Translations under genes and position numbers: made by a program
Part shown: piece after piece, positions 19,524 to 28,245 of the stretch
Layout of the letters: each line of letters opens with the position of its first letter
How positions within the stretch are numbered: the stretch's first letter is position 1
Origin: a virus
Length of the DNA: 34,724 nt
IMG/VR virus record: IMGVR_UViG_3300003322_000136
Coordinates: 1-34,724 of that record
Direction: 5' to 3' (one strand)
Notes under the pieces: generated by a model
The model's database searches: none
What the model saw: the letters and a program-made list of their open reading frames with translations, nothing else
Told to the model about the DNA's origin: nothing

Positions 19524-20090
19524 TCACCATTGAATGGCCGCGACATCTTCCGGCGTGCTTGCGGCTGCAAGCTGCGCTTTCAGGGCCTGGGCGTGGTTGA
19601 AGTTCTCGGTGCCCTGCGCTGTCATCGAGGCGTACATAGCCCGGAAAGCGCCGACATCGGGCAGCGGGATCATTGTGTTGTCCGTCGTCTTCCACGCGCC
19701 CGGGAACCCGTCGGGGAACACGCCAAACAGCGCGATGTTGTTCGCGACACCGTCGATGTCAGAGCGGGAAAGCGCATCGCACGCAATAGCCTTGCCAGCA
19801 TGGGGAAATGTCGACAGGTTCGCAGCGGCGCGCCAGGCATTGATCTGTTGGTTCTTCTCCGCCTTCATGACATCGATGTCTGCCGCCGCCGGCGGCAACG
19901 GCTCGACACCATCACGCACCTCGTTGGCACGGTAGTGGGGCCAATCGACAACGATCGCCTCGTCGACCTCGATCATGCGGTCAACGTGCGCCTCAGGCGG
20001 GACTTGCATATAGCAGCCGTCGAGCGTACCGTCGTCGAGATACGTCACATAGCGTACCGGGGCTAAGACTTCCATAGTATTGTCCATCAT
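19524..20090 (-). CDS. DUF4376 tail-fibre-associated protein
   Basis: A 188-residue protein. The C-terminal half has the DUF4376 pattern (AWKTTDNTMIPLPDVGAFR, then TAQGTENFNHAQALKAQLAAAST and EDVAAIQW). The N-terminal part (VRYVTYLDDGTLDGCY) resembles tail-fibre accessory proteins. It follows the fibre gene directly with an ATGATG overlap, the position of fibre assembly or capping proteins. Confidence 0.85.
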   Translation of the reverse strand: MMDNTMEVLAPVRYVTYLDDGTLDGCYMQVPPEAHVDRMIEVDEAIVVDWPHYRANEVRDGVEPLPPAAADIDVMKAEKNQQINAWRAAANLSTFPHAGKAIACDALSRSDIDGVANNIALFGVFPDGFPGAWKTTDNTMIPLPDVGAFRAMYASMTAQGTENFNHAQALKAQLAAASTPEDVAAIQW

Positions 20091-21094
20091 GCGATTTTCA
20101 CGATGAGGAGCTCGGCGCAGACTTCGCCCAGGCCCGTCGTGGCCGGTAGCCCGCCGGTTGATGCAGAGCTAACGTAGTGATCAAGTGAAAAATCCGTCGG
20201 CGCCGACGTTTGCAGCACGGTACGCAACATCGCCCGCACACCGGCGTAACCGCCGCTCGCATAGTTATTAACGGCCTCCGCCCCGCCGATGTCGTATGTT
20301 GCACCGCCGCTTCGATTGAATAATCGAAGCTGATGACGTATAACGCCTCCTGCTGTCAGGTTCACTGCCGGGGCTGACGCCAAAATCGTATACAGACCAA
20401 CAGGCAGGCGGAAAGTGTTGGCTCCGCCCGTACCCAAGCTGGCGCCCGTGATCCCATTCCACGCGACAGTGTTCAGCACGCGCATATTCCATGCAGACGC
20501 CGTTAGCGATGGGCCGTTTGAACCCGAACTATAAAGTTCACGCAACAGTAAGGCTTGCGAGGAACCGACATCCCCTCTGTCACCCGTGCGCTGAAAATAG
20601 ACCAGCACAGGATCGTTGTTAGCGAACGGTGACGCCGTGCCCGAACTGGACTGTATCGACGTCACAGCAAGGTCGACATAGCCGGTGTACGTTGTGAGCG
20701 AGGTAACGCTCAGCACCATCCATTTTGTCGCGTCGGTTTGTTTCACCAGCCGTAAGGTGCCTTTCAACACGCTAGTCGAGTCGTCGAACGTTTGCAAAAT
20801 TGCGTCGACCGAGCCGGAAGCCAGCGAACGATTGAGGTACACATGCGCTGGGGCCGGTGCATTATCAACAGAGCACATACCTGTTGTCGCAGCCACGGCA
20901 CCGGTACTAAACGTGTACGGAATCGCATACGCTCCGCCAGCTGCGATGCTGTTCAGATTCGCCTGGATCGCATTGGTCTGCGCTCCCCACGTCGGCAGGT
21001 TCGTCATCAAATACGCCATCGCCGCGTTGAACGTGTCTTGATCCATCGTTCGCGCTGGCAGCAGCGCTGGGTCGAGCAGTGTAGTGATTGCCAT
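20087..21094 (-). CDS. Tail fibre / receptor-binding protein candidate
   Basis: A 335-residue protein rich in Ser, Thr, Gly and Ala. The N-terminus (TTLLDPALLPARTMDQDTFN with NLPTWGAQTNAIQANLNSIA) is the baseplate/fibre attachment module of many phage tail proteins; the rest has alternating polar and hydrophobic segments as in beta-structured receptor-binding tips. The C-terminal region with GGVIRHQLRLFNRSGGATY and LGEVCAELLIVKIA is jelly-roll-like. No DGR variable repeat is found here. One-base overlap with the gene before it. Confidence 0.75.
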   Translation of the reverse strand: MAITTLLDPALLPARTMDQDTFNAAMAYLMTNLPTWGAQTNAIQANLNSIAAGGAYAIPYTFSTGAVAATTGMCSVDNAPAPAHVYLNRSLASGSVDAILQTFDDSTSVLKGTLRLVKQTDATKWMVLSVTSLTTYTGYVDLAVTSIQSSSGTASPFANNDPVLVYFQRTGDRGDVGSSQALLLRELYSSGSNGPSLTASAWNMRVLNTVAWNGITGASLGTGGANTFRLPVGLYTILASAPAVNLTAGGVIRHQLRLFNRSGGATYDIGGAEAVNNYASGGYAGVRAMLRTVLQTSAPTDFSLDHYVSSASTGGLPATTGLGEVCAELLIVKIA

Positions 21095-22641
21095 TAAACG
21101 GTTCCTTGGATTTGCAGATTCATTGCCGACTGTGTCGGGTACGAGATGACGCTCTTAAAGCTGGTGTATGTCCCGAAGAGGCAGGCTGAGCCGTACGCGG
21201 CCGCGCCGATCCAGGCCACGGGCTTTTGACGATAGTTCTCGAGCGACTCGATGACACTGTCGATGTACGCGTTGTCGATCAGTACGTCGACGTCCATGAT
21301 CTTCGCGAAGTTGCGCTTCTGGACGTTGCTCGTGCCGTCGAAATTGAAGTTCACCGTCGAGTAGTCCTTGATCTCGCGAGACAAGCCATACTGCGACAGC
21401 CCGACGTCGACCAATGGGCCCAGCACGCACATTCCGCACTTCGGCGTGCCGCCCGGCTTTCTCAGCGCAATCGTCACCAGCCCGGTGTAATACGGTGGCA
21501 GCTGCACGGACACCGCGTAGGACTTCTTGCGGATCCGCTTGAAGCACCAGTTGTAGAACGAGCTTCCCGAGTCGGAAATGATCAGGTTTTTCGTCTCCTG
21601 ATACACCAACCCATCGTTCGGGTCGTAGCAGGAAATACGCACGTCGCTCGCATCAGCATTGCCGATATAGACGCCCTGCGCGAGCGCCTGAGCCGTCAGC
21701 ACGACGATGATCTCCTCGGCGTTGCTGGTCTGCGTGTTGTTGTACTGATCCAGCATCGCCCAGCGGTTCGTCACGCCGTTCGGCGCCCAGGCCGTGGTAT
21801 CGGTCAGTGGTTTGCCGACGTTGCCGGCGATGAGGGACACATACGTGTTGTGCGTTGCCGGATCGTGAACCACAGCATCCTTCGCATACGTCGTCGTGCT
21901 GTTGTAATTCGGCTCCGTAATTGGGACGTTCGAATACACCAGGCCGGCGCCAGGAGCGATGACGTCGGCAGCCCGCGTGCCTTCGGCGTAGGTGGTCAAG
22001 CGATCGAGCTCGATCTGATCGCCGAACACGAGAATATCCGAGCTACCGCCTTGACTATACGCGATGATGGTTTTGTTACCGCCAGGGTCGCCAAGGAACG
22101 TGACGTAGAGGCGATACCACCCCCCGCCTTGCGGCAATGCTCGCGCTTCGATCGTCCCGCTTCCGCCGATCACCGTCATGGTGTCGAAGTCGAAAACAGC
22201 CTGCTTAAACGGCGCCTCAAGGCCAAACGCGAGCCCCCCTCCGCTGGCCATCGGCTTGACGAACATGCTGACGGTGTATACTTGCGCGCCCATGTCATAC
22301 CGGCAGCTGCTGCCGTTGACTCGAATGTACTTCCCGTTGCCCGGCCCCATCACCCATCGTGACGCGCGCCCTCCGCCCGTCGGGTCTGGATACATGGAAT
22401 TTTCAAACGTTCCGCCGTTCGTCGACCATCCGCTAGTTACCGGGCCGGGGGAAAACACTCCGTTCGTAACAGCCGGCTCCACTAGTGCATATGGAGCCTT
22501 CGTCAGGTCGCCTGGGTCGTATGTCACCGCCAAAGTATTGGCCGGCACCTGCACCAGCGTGCCGGTCCGGTCAAACACCCACTTGGGCGACGGACGTGTG
22601 AAAGCCACATCGCCGAAAGCAACGGGATCGATAATCATCAT
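21094..22641 (-). CDS. Tail/fibre structural protein with carbohydrate-binding-like domain
   Basis: A 515-residue protein. Residues 50-230 look like a beta-sandwich carbohydrate-binding or head-fibre domain (GWSTNGGTFENS, YTVSMFVKPMASGGG, GGWYRLYVTFLGD, FGDQIELDRLTTYAEGT). The C-terminal half (VGLSQYGLSREIKDYSTV, RNFAKIMDVDVLIDNAYID, YRQKPVAWIGAAAYGS) is found in siphophage tail-tip proteins. It lies between the tape measure and fibre genes, so it probably belongs to the distal tail. Confidence 0.8.
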   Translation of the reverse strand: MMIIDPVAFGDVAFTRPSPKWVFDRTGTLVQVPANTLAVTYDPGDLTKAPYALVEPAVTNGVFSPGPVTSGWSTNGGTFENSMYPDPTGGGRASRWVMGPGNGKYIRVNGSSCRYDMGAQVYTVSMFVKPMASGGGLAFGLEAPFKQAVFDFDTMTVIGGSGTIEARALPQGGGWYRLYVTFLGDPGGNKTIIAYSQGGSSDILVFGDQIELDRLTTYAEGTRAADVIAPGAGLVYSNVPITEPNYNSTTTYAKDAVVHDPATHNTYVSLIAGNVGKPLTDTTAWAPNGVTNRWAMLDQYNNTQTSNAEEIIVVLTAQALAQGVYIGNADASDVRISCYDPNDGLVYQETKNLIISDSGSSFYNWCFKRIRKKSYAVSVQLPPYYTGLVTIALRKPGGTPKCGMCVLGPLVDVGLSQYGLSREIKDYSTVNFNFDGTSNVQKRNFAKIMDVDVLIDNAYIDSVIESLENYRQKPVAWIGAAAYGSACLFGTYTSFKSVISYPTQSAMNLQIQGTV

Positions 22642-25600
22642 GCTGGAATAACCTTTGTCGCGAGTGGCTTATCGCCGTTACTTGCAGCGTCCAGGGCATC
22701 GGCAGACTTCGCCGAGCTCTTTGCAATCGCCATGTTTTCAGCGCTGTTGGCGACACGGAGCGCTTGGACCTCAGCCCGAAGCGCCTTGATCTCGGCAATC
22801 AGCGCATCGTTGTTGCTCGATGGGCTGGCCAGCCGCGCGAACAAATCCGACGTCTGGCTTGCATTGAAGATGCGGGCCGGCCCCGTTGCCTCGAGCTCCG
22901 GACCGTTCTCACCAACGATGCGCCAGCCACCAGCGAAATCGCCACCGGTCGCGAAGCCTGGGATCTTATAGCCCGGGTCTTTCTGGGCAGCCTTCATCCA
23001 GTCCGCGGTCTCGCTGGCGTCCATCGTTGGCCCGTATGCCTTCATCCAGAACGCCAGACCTTCAGCGTCCGGAGCCCGGCCCAACACGCTCTGGTACAGC
23101 GTCTTGAGGCTCGCTTCGGTCGAACCCTTGATGCCATCAACGATCTGCGAAACCGGTGCGCCGTTCGCGGCAGCGTTCTGCCACCACTCCAGCCCAGCGG
23201 CATCTGGCGCACGGCCCAGGTACTGCTGGTAGGCACCGTTGATCGCAGACGTGGCACTCACGATCGGGTTGCCATTCGCCGCAAGAACCGCCGATGTCAA
23301 TGCGTCCATCGCCTGGATGAGAGTCAGGCCGTTGGTGTTAATCCCTTTCAGGATGTCGACCTGCTCTTGCGCTCTTTTAAGCTGCTCGTCCAGCGAGTCG
23401 AGTTGATCCTGCGCCGCCTTCAAAGCCTTCTGCTCGATCGACAACTGGTCGTCCGTCAGGTCGCCAAGCTGTGCGATGTCGTTCTGCGTCTGGTACAGGT
23501 CACGAAGATAGTCCGTGTACGACGAAAACTGGCTCGTCGCGTCCTGCGTCACGGCGCTCAGTGCATCCTTCAGATCATCCGAACTCGGCAGAGGTCCGCC
23601 GGCCTTGGCAATCGCCACCGCGGCGCGAATCTGCGCCTGGCCAACGGCGCGCTCAGCCAGCTTCTGATCGGGCGACTTCAGGCTGTCGAGCGTGCTCCGG
23701 AGGGACTGCGATAGCGATTGCAGTTTCGTCACCGCGGCCGTGTGTGCGTTAACCACGGTCTGCACCGCAGCCTTCTCACGCTCGACCACTTTTTGCAACA
23801 CCGAGAATGCCCCATCCACGTCGCCGACGAGAGCTCCCGCTGCCGCCTTCACGGATTTGATCACCTGCACCTGGTCAAACAGAGCACGGTTGCTTTCTTC
23901 GAGCGCGTCACGCTGCTTGGCCAGCAGCTGAGTCGACGTCATGGTCAACTCGTCCAGCTGGCTTTGGAGATCCTGCCTTTCCTGAAGCGCCTTCGTTGTC
24001 GTCTCTGGATGCACCTGGGCGAAAGCATCAGCGAGTTGCATCATTGCGACGAATTGCTGTTGGCCGGCCTCGGTCGTCAGGTCGAGCGAACTGACGACGT
24101 CCTTGAACTGTGCACGCGTCTGCACAGAAGACAGCCCGAGGTCCGCCATCGCGGCTTCTAGCGCCTTCTGCACCGGCGCCAGCCGTTCGGCGTCGGTCAG
24201 GTACGCCTGCGCGTAGCTCTGCGCCTCTGCCGACAACGTCGACGCGCTGCCGGCCAGGTCGATCAATCGCTCCCTCGCCTTCGCCGACTCGATGCCGGCC
24301 GTGCCGAAGGCGTCGGCAGCAGACTTACCGATCAGCTGCGCAACTTGGTCGGTTACTTGAAAGTCGCCGGCGAGCCGTTCAAGTGCCGCCGCGGCCGTCT
24401 CGCCCGACTTGGTGAAGTCGGACAGGTTCGGAGCAAGACGGGTCGCGATTTCATCGCTCACGCCGCTGAAGAAGTCGGCGATCGCGTGCGCGTCCTTCGC
24501 CTGGTCACCCGTCAGTTTGATGTCGAACGTCTTGCTATAACTAGCGATCGAGTCGGCCGACAGGCCCAGTGATTTTGCAAAGCCGGCGGTTGCTTTCTCG
24601 ATCGACGTCAAGCCTTCGGTAAGCTGCTTGCTCAACTCGGCGCTAATCGCCTGCGTGTCGGTCCAGTTGCGGTCGCTGGTGAACCAGCCGCCGTCCTGAT
24701 GCAGGTTCTGGTAAGTCACCCCGCTAACGCTATCGGACGTCAGCATACCGCGCAGGCCCTGGCTGGCGACTTCCGTCGGGCCGTGGCCGAATCCCTTCTT
24801 CAGGATGGCGAAAGCCGCGATCGCGGCCCCTACGTAAGGCAGAGCGGCGGCCACACTCGCGCCCAGACTTGCGGCGCTTGCCTCCGCAGCCATGCCTGCC
24901 GCCGAGAACGTCTCGGCTGCGGTAGTGGCCATGCCCGCGGAGCTGCCAGCGAACCCGGCACCGAACGCAGACAGCGAGCTCGAGCCTACGAAGTTGCCGG
25001 CGCTGGCGATCATGCTGCCTGCGCCGCTCGACAGGCCGCCCTTAAGCAAGGACGCACCGTTAATGGCCGTGCTCGCTGCGCTCGTCAGGCCGGACGCCGT
25101 GGACGCTCCTGCGCTGGCCAACGTCGAGCCGACGTAGTCAGCCTGCATCTGAAAAACCCACTTCTTAATCGTCATCTGGTACAGCAGCTCGAGCAAACCG
25201 TTTTTCAGCGTATCGCGCAGGCGGTCGAACACCGATTTCCCGCTGTCGAAGATGCTGATAAACGTGTCGTGCGCCGTACTCTCGATCTGGCTCCACAACT
25301 CCTTCTGCCGGGTCAGTTCGTCCTTCAGCAGCGCCTGGTCCGCCAGCGCGCGTAGCGATTCCGCCTGCTTGCGGCTTTCATCGCCGAGACGCTTGGTATC
25401 GTCCTGGATGTCCAGCACCGTCGCCCACTGATCGAGAAGGGCCGCACGGTCGCGCAGGCGCTGCGCGGTGACCTCGGCAATCTGCTTCGACGTCATGCCG
25501 AGCATGTCGATCTCGTCCTGCCCATCGCGCACCGCGTCTTGCTGTGACTTCGACTGGGCCTGAGCGGCCTCGAGGAGGTCCGCATAGTTGCCTGCCGCCT

Positions 25601-27323
25601 CGCGGTATCGCTTCTGGTCCAGCTCGAACAGGTCGTTGCCGCGCTGAAGTTCCCGATCGGCGATAGCTTTGTTCGTCTGCGCAATCTGGTCCGTTATAGC
25701 GCGCACCTTACCTTGGTTGTCTAACTTGCGGCCCTCAAGCTGCTTCTGCTTTTCAAGTAGCCCCAGCTGATCGCGCATTTTTTCCAGATCCTTATCGGCC
25801 TTCTGGTTAATGGCGTCCTCTTCGTTCAGTTGGCCCGTGCGCCGTAAAAAGTCAATTTGCCGCTGCGCCTGTTCATTGTCATAGTCACGCGCCGTCGCCT
25901 GCCGCTGGAGCGCTGCGGTCTGCAGGTCAATGTTCTTTACAGCGTTCTTGTAGACCGTCGTGCTCTCGGTAGCGTCTTTGTTGACCTGTGCGACATAGCG
26001 GTTGTACTCGGCTTGGCTGATGGCCCCAGTATCGAGTGCCGCCTTCAGCTTCGTTAGTTCGCCCGCCGTTTGCGCGTTGACGCCATTCAGGCGGTTGCGC
26101 AGCTCGAGCGTGTCCATGAGAGCCTTGTCACGTTTTTGCTCGTCCGTAAGCACTAGCTGAAATTGCGCAAGCCGATCCGTCGTGTTCTTCTTAAGGTTTG
26201 CCGTCTCGGCATCTTGCGCGGTCTGCGCGTTCTTCGCCGCACCGAGAATGGCATCGCTTTTCGCATCGACCGCTTTGCGTTCCTGCTCCGCCTCTGCGAC
26301 CCGTGTCCGTCCGATGTCCTGGACGGCTTTCAGTGAAGAGCCATCAACCAGCCCTTTCATCCCACCATTGAACAGCGTGGCAGCTTGCGCAGCAAACGCG
26401 CCAATGTCTTTGCCAATGGTCTGGAAGACGTAGGCGATGTTGACACCGACCACGGCCAGCGCTTCGAACGTGGTTGTCAGGATCGCGTGGACTCCCGTGG
26501 CTTCCTTGACCGCTTGACCTTCCTTGCCGGCGGCACCGCCAACCGCGTCGAGTATCGCACTCAGGTCCTGCAGGGCGCCGCTGACGGCCAGCACGCCCGA
26601 CATCATCGCTTCGCCGATACCATTCGAAGAAATCGTGCGAAGAACGCTCTGCCACGTATCGCCCAGATTGCTGATCGCACCGTCGAGCGTCGCTGCGCGC
26701 AGCTCCATACCGCCACCAAAGTCGGTCTCGCCGATCTTGCGCAGGTAGTCCTGGATCTCCTTCGCGTTGTTTCCGATATTGGCGGTCATGCCCTTGAACG
26801 TCAGGGCCACCCGGTCGCCATTCTGCTTCGCCGTGATGCCGAATTCTTTCAGGCGCTCGAATTCGCCGGTAGCGGCATCCGCCACGGCCTCGACCATCTG
26901 GTTCAGGCCTTTGCCCATCGCCGCAGCCGTATTGCCGTAAGAGCGCAGCGCACGCTCCGACGGATCCAAACCGAGGTTGCGCATTTTGACGAACGCCTCG
27001 GTCGCTTCCTGTACACTGTACGGCGTCGTGGCCGCGAAATCCTGCAGAGCCTTGAATGCCGCCGCCGCATTCGCAGTCGAGCCCGTGGCCGTGATCAGGG
27101 ATGCGTTCAACTTGTCGAATTCGCGCTGCGCTTCGACGACCTGGTGCACGAGCGCGGCGAACGAAATGCCTGCGGCCATGCCAATAAGCGCTCCCCGCGC
27201 CATCTTCGCCATCTCGGCGATCCCGTTCACGGCACCGCCAACAACGCGGCGAGCATCATCCATATCGCGCTGCAGGCGCGCGATGTCGGCGCGCAGGCGG
27301 ATTTCCATGTCGCCGATAATCAT
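22638..27323 (-). CDS. Tail tape measure protein with DUF4214-like repeats
   Basis: A 1561-residue protein, the longest in the window, which sets tail length. The N-terminal 230 residues are the tape-measure domain (LRADIARLQRDMDDARRVV, FAATTPYSVQEATEAFVKM, GETDFGGGMELRAATLDGAI). Long coiled-coil regions, an Ala/Gly/Ser-rich hydrophobic stretch (about 760-870) that could be membrane-active, and near the C-terminus two copies of a DUF4214-like unit (YQQYLGRAPDAAGLEWW and YQSVLGRAPDAEGLAFW) precede the usual GG-rich IVGENGPELE tail. ATG 27323 has GGAGA 7 bases upstream; the TTG at 27335 does not. Confidence 0.95.
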   Translation of the reverse strand: MIIGDMEIRLRADIARLQRDMDDARRVVGGAVNGIAEMAKMARGALIGMAAGISFAALVHQVVEAQREFDKLNASLITATGSTANAAAAFKALQDFAATTPYSVQEATEAFVKMRNLGLDPSERALRSYGNTAAAMGKGLNQMVEAVADAATGEFERLKEFGITAKQNGDRVALTFKGMTANIGNNAKEIQDYLRKIGETDFGGGMELRAATLDGAISNLGDTWQSVLRTISSNGIGEAMMSGVLAVSGALQDLSAILDAVGGAAGKEGQAVKEATGVHAILTTTFEALAVVGVNIAYVFQTIGKDIGAFAAQAATLFNGGMKGLVDGSSLKAVQDIGRTRVAEAEQERKAVDAKSDAILGAAKNAQTAQDAETANLKKNTTDRLAQFQLVLTDEQKRDKALMDTLELRNRLNGVNAQTAGELTKLKAALDTGAISQAEYNRYVAQVNKDATESTTVYKNAVKNIDLQTAALQRQATARDYDNEQAQRQIDFLRRTGQLNEEDAINQKADKDLEKMRDQLGLLEKQKQLEGRKLDNQGKVRAITDQIAQTNKAIADRELQRGNDLFELDQKRYREAAGNYADLLEAAQAQSKSQQDAVRDGQDEIDMLGMTSKQIAEVTAQRLRDRAALLDQWATVLDIQDDTKRLGDESRKQAESLRALADQALLKDELTRQKELWSQIESTAHDTFISIFDSGKSVFDRLRDTLKNGLLELLYQMTIKKWVFQMQADYVGSTLASAGASTASGLTSAASTAINGASLLKGGLSSGAGSMIASAGNFVGSSSLSAFGAGFAGSSAGMATTAAETFSAAGMAAEASAASLGASVAAALPYVGAAIAAFAILKKGFGHGPTEVASQGLRGMLTSDSVSGVTYQNLHQDGGWFTSDRNWTDTQAISAELSKQLTEGLTSIEKATAGFAKSLGLSADSIASYSKTFDIKLTGDQAKDAHAIADFFSGVSDEIATRLAPNLSDFTKSGETAAAALERLAGDFQVTDQVAQLIGKSAADAFGTAGIESAKARERLIDLAGSASTLSAEAQSYAQAYLTDAERLAPVQKALEAAMADLGLSSVQTRAQFKDVVSSLDLTTEAGQQQFVAMMQLADAFAQVHPETTTKALQERQDLQSQLDELTMTSTQLLAKQRDALEESNRALFDQVQVIKSVKAAAGALVGDVDGAFSVLQKVVEREKAAVQTVVNAHTAAVTKLQSLSQSLRSTLDSLKSPDQKLAERAVGQAQIRAAVAIAKAGGPLPSSDDLKDALSAVTQDATSQFSSYTDYLRDLYQTQNDIAQLGDLTDDQLSIEQKALKAAQDQLDSLDEQLKRAQEQVDILKGINTNGLTLIQAMDALTSAVLAANGNPIVSATSAINGAYQQYLGRAPDAAGLEWWQNAAANGAPVSQIVDGIKGSTEASLKTLYQSVLGRAPDAEGLAFWMKAYGPTMDASETADWMKAAQKDPGYKIPGFATGGDFAGGWRIVGENGPELEATGPARIFNASQTSDLFARLASPSSNNDALIAEIKALRAEVQALRVANSAENMAIAKSSAKSADALDAASNGDKPLATKVIPA

Positions 27324-27362
27324 GCGGTTCTCCAATGAAAACTGGCGCCGCGCAGGCGCCCT

Positions 27363-27713
27363 TCAGTCTTTCTTGTGCATCGCCTCGAGCGCGACGGCAT
27401 CGAAAGCGTCGATCACTTCGAGCTCCCAGGCCGTGAACGTCACGCCATACAGCGTCTGGTACGCCAGGATGTCCTGCGGCGTAATCGGGCCCGGGCCGTT
27501 CATCGTCATGGAGCGGCCGATGCGGCGGAAAGCGTCCCAGATGGGGCGCCCGATGCGTGGCCACTCGATATTCAGACGCGGATCGCGCTCACCGGTGTTC
27601 TTCGCGGCGCGCTGCAGGTGCGTGCGCAGCGTTGCGCCGTCGCCGAGCCGCGCCGCCAGCTCGTACTCGGCGCGGCAGCACTCCGTCAGGCTTTCGCGGA
27701 GTCGGCGATAAAA
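27363..27713 (-). CDS. Tail assembly chaperone, -1 frameshift extension (T part of G-T)
   Basis: A frame open from upstream of the slip site to 27363. From the slip it reads FYRRLRESLTECCRAEYELA to NIEWPRIGRPIWDAFRRIG and ends AMHKKD. It has no convincing start of its own and overlaps the end of the 27686-28135 gene in the -1 frame, the organisation of lambda G/G-T chaperones, where a small share of ribosomes shift frame to make a longer protein that binds the tape measure. It lies directly before the tape measure gene, as expected. Confidence 0.8.
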   Translation of the reverse strand, partial: FYRRLRESLTECCRAEYELAARLGDGATLRTHLQRAAKNTGERDPRLNIEWPRIGRPIWDAFRRIGRSMTMNGPGPITPQDILAYQTLYGVTFTAWELEVIDAFDAVALEAMHKKD

Positions 27714-28135
27714 AGCTCGGTCTTGTGGATGCCGGCGCGCACCTGGCCGCGCAACCACTGCTTGGTCGGGTCCGTGAGCAGCGCGCGCACGTTTGCCGGC
27801 GTGCACTCGACCGTCTGGCCACCGCGGGCGACGTTCCAGCCGAGGACCGAAGCGACCAGGTAATCGGTCTCGTCTTCCAGGTCTTCCAGCGGATCGGACG
27901 ACGGCATTTTTCCGGTGGCTGCGAACTCGGCGCGCAGCTTGCGGGTGCGGGCCAGATCGATGCGCTTGCGCGATTCGTGTTCCGGGCTGGCCAGTTCGAT
28001 GTACGTGCTGGTCGGCTCCTTCGTTTTTGGATTCACGAGGACGAGACGACCGGTCGGCACGTCGTCGAAGGCGTCGATGTCCAGGGATGCCACCAGTTTG
28101 GTCAGCAGGTCGGAGGGTTGAGCGATTGCGTTCAT
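27686..28135 (-). CDS. Tail assembly chaperone (G-like)
   Basis: A 149-residue protein between tail tube and tape measure. It begins MNAIAQPSDLLTKLVASLD and includes PTGRLVLVNPKTKEPTSTYI, EFAATGKMPSSDPLEDLEDE and a C-terminal LRGQVRAGIHKTELF. Size and position fit the G component that coats the tape measure during tail assembly. The start at 28135 is preceded by AGAGAAA. Confidence 0.8.
   Translation of the reverse strand: MNAIAQPSDLLTKLVASLDIDAFDDVPTGRLVLVNPKTKEPTSTYIELASPEHESRKRIDLARTRKLRAEFAATGKMPSSDPLEDLEDETDYLVASVLGWNVARGGQTVECTPANVRALLTDPTKQWLRGQVRAGIHKTELFIADSAKA
27707..27716 (-). promoter_or_regulatory. Probable -1 ribosomal frameshift site
   Basis: Zero-frame codons on the minus strand are GAG CTT TTT ATC. 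The five-T run (27710-27714) allows the peptidyl tRNA on TTT to re-pair one base back and read TTT TAT CGC in the frame of the extension. The zero frame stops 19 bases later, at 27688, which is the usual arrangement in tail chaperone genes. Confidence 0.65.
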
Positions 28136-28245
28136 ATTTTCTCTTTCGCGGAGAGGTTGATGTGCTGCCCGTGCCGGCCGCCGCGCCCGCGAAAGGCGAC
28201 GGCGACCAGTCGGTGCCTGTGTTGCCGCCATTGCGGCGAAAGGGG

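Noticed and set aside
21226-22362. 378-codon plus-strand frame inside the tail protein gene
   Set aside because: Antisense shadow rich in Arg, His and Val, with no start signal; the minus-strand protein has clear domain features.
20087-22641. Third DGR variable region in the tail fibre genes
   Set aside because: Their 3' ends show no similarity to the conserved 35-base block or to the AAC-rich template.
26385-27338. 317-codon plus-strand frame opposite the tape measure N-terminus
   Set aside because: The tape measure domain is unambiguous on the other strand; this frame has no recognisable pattern.
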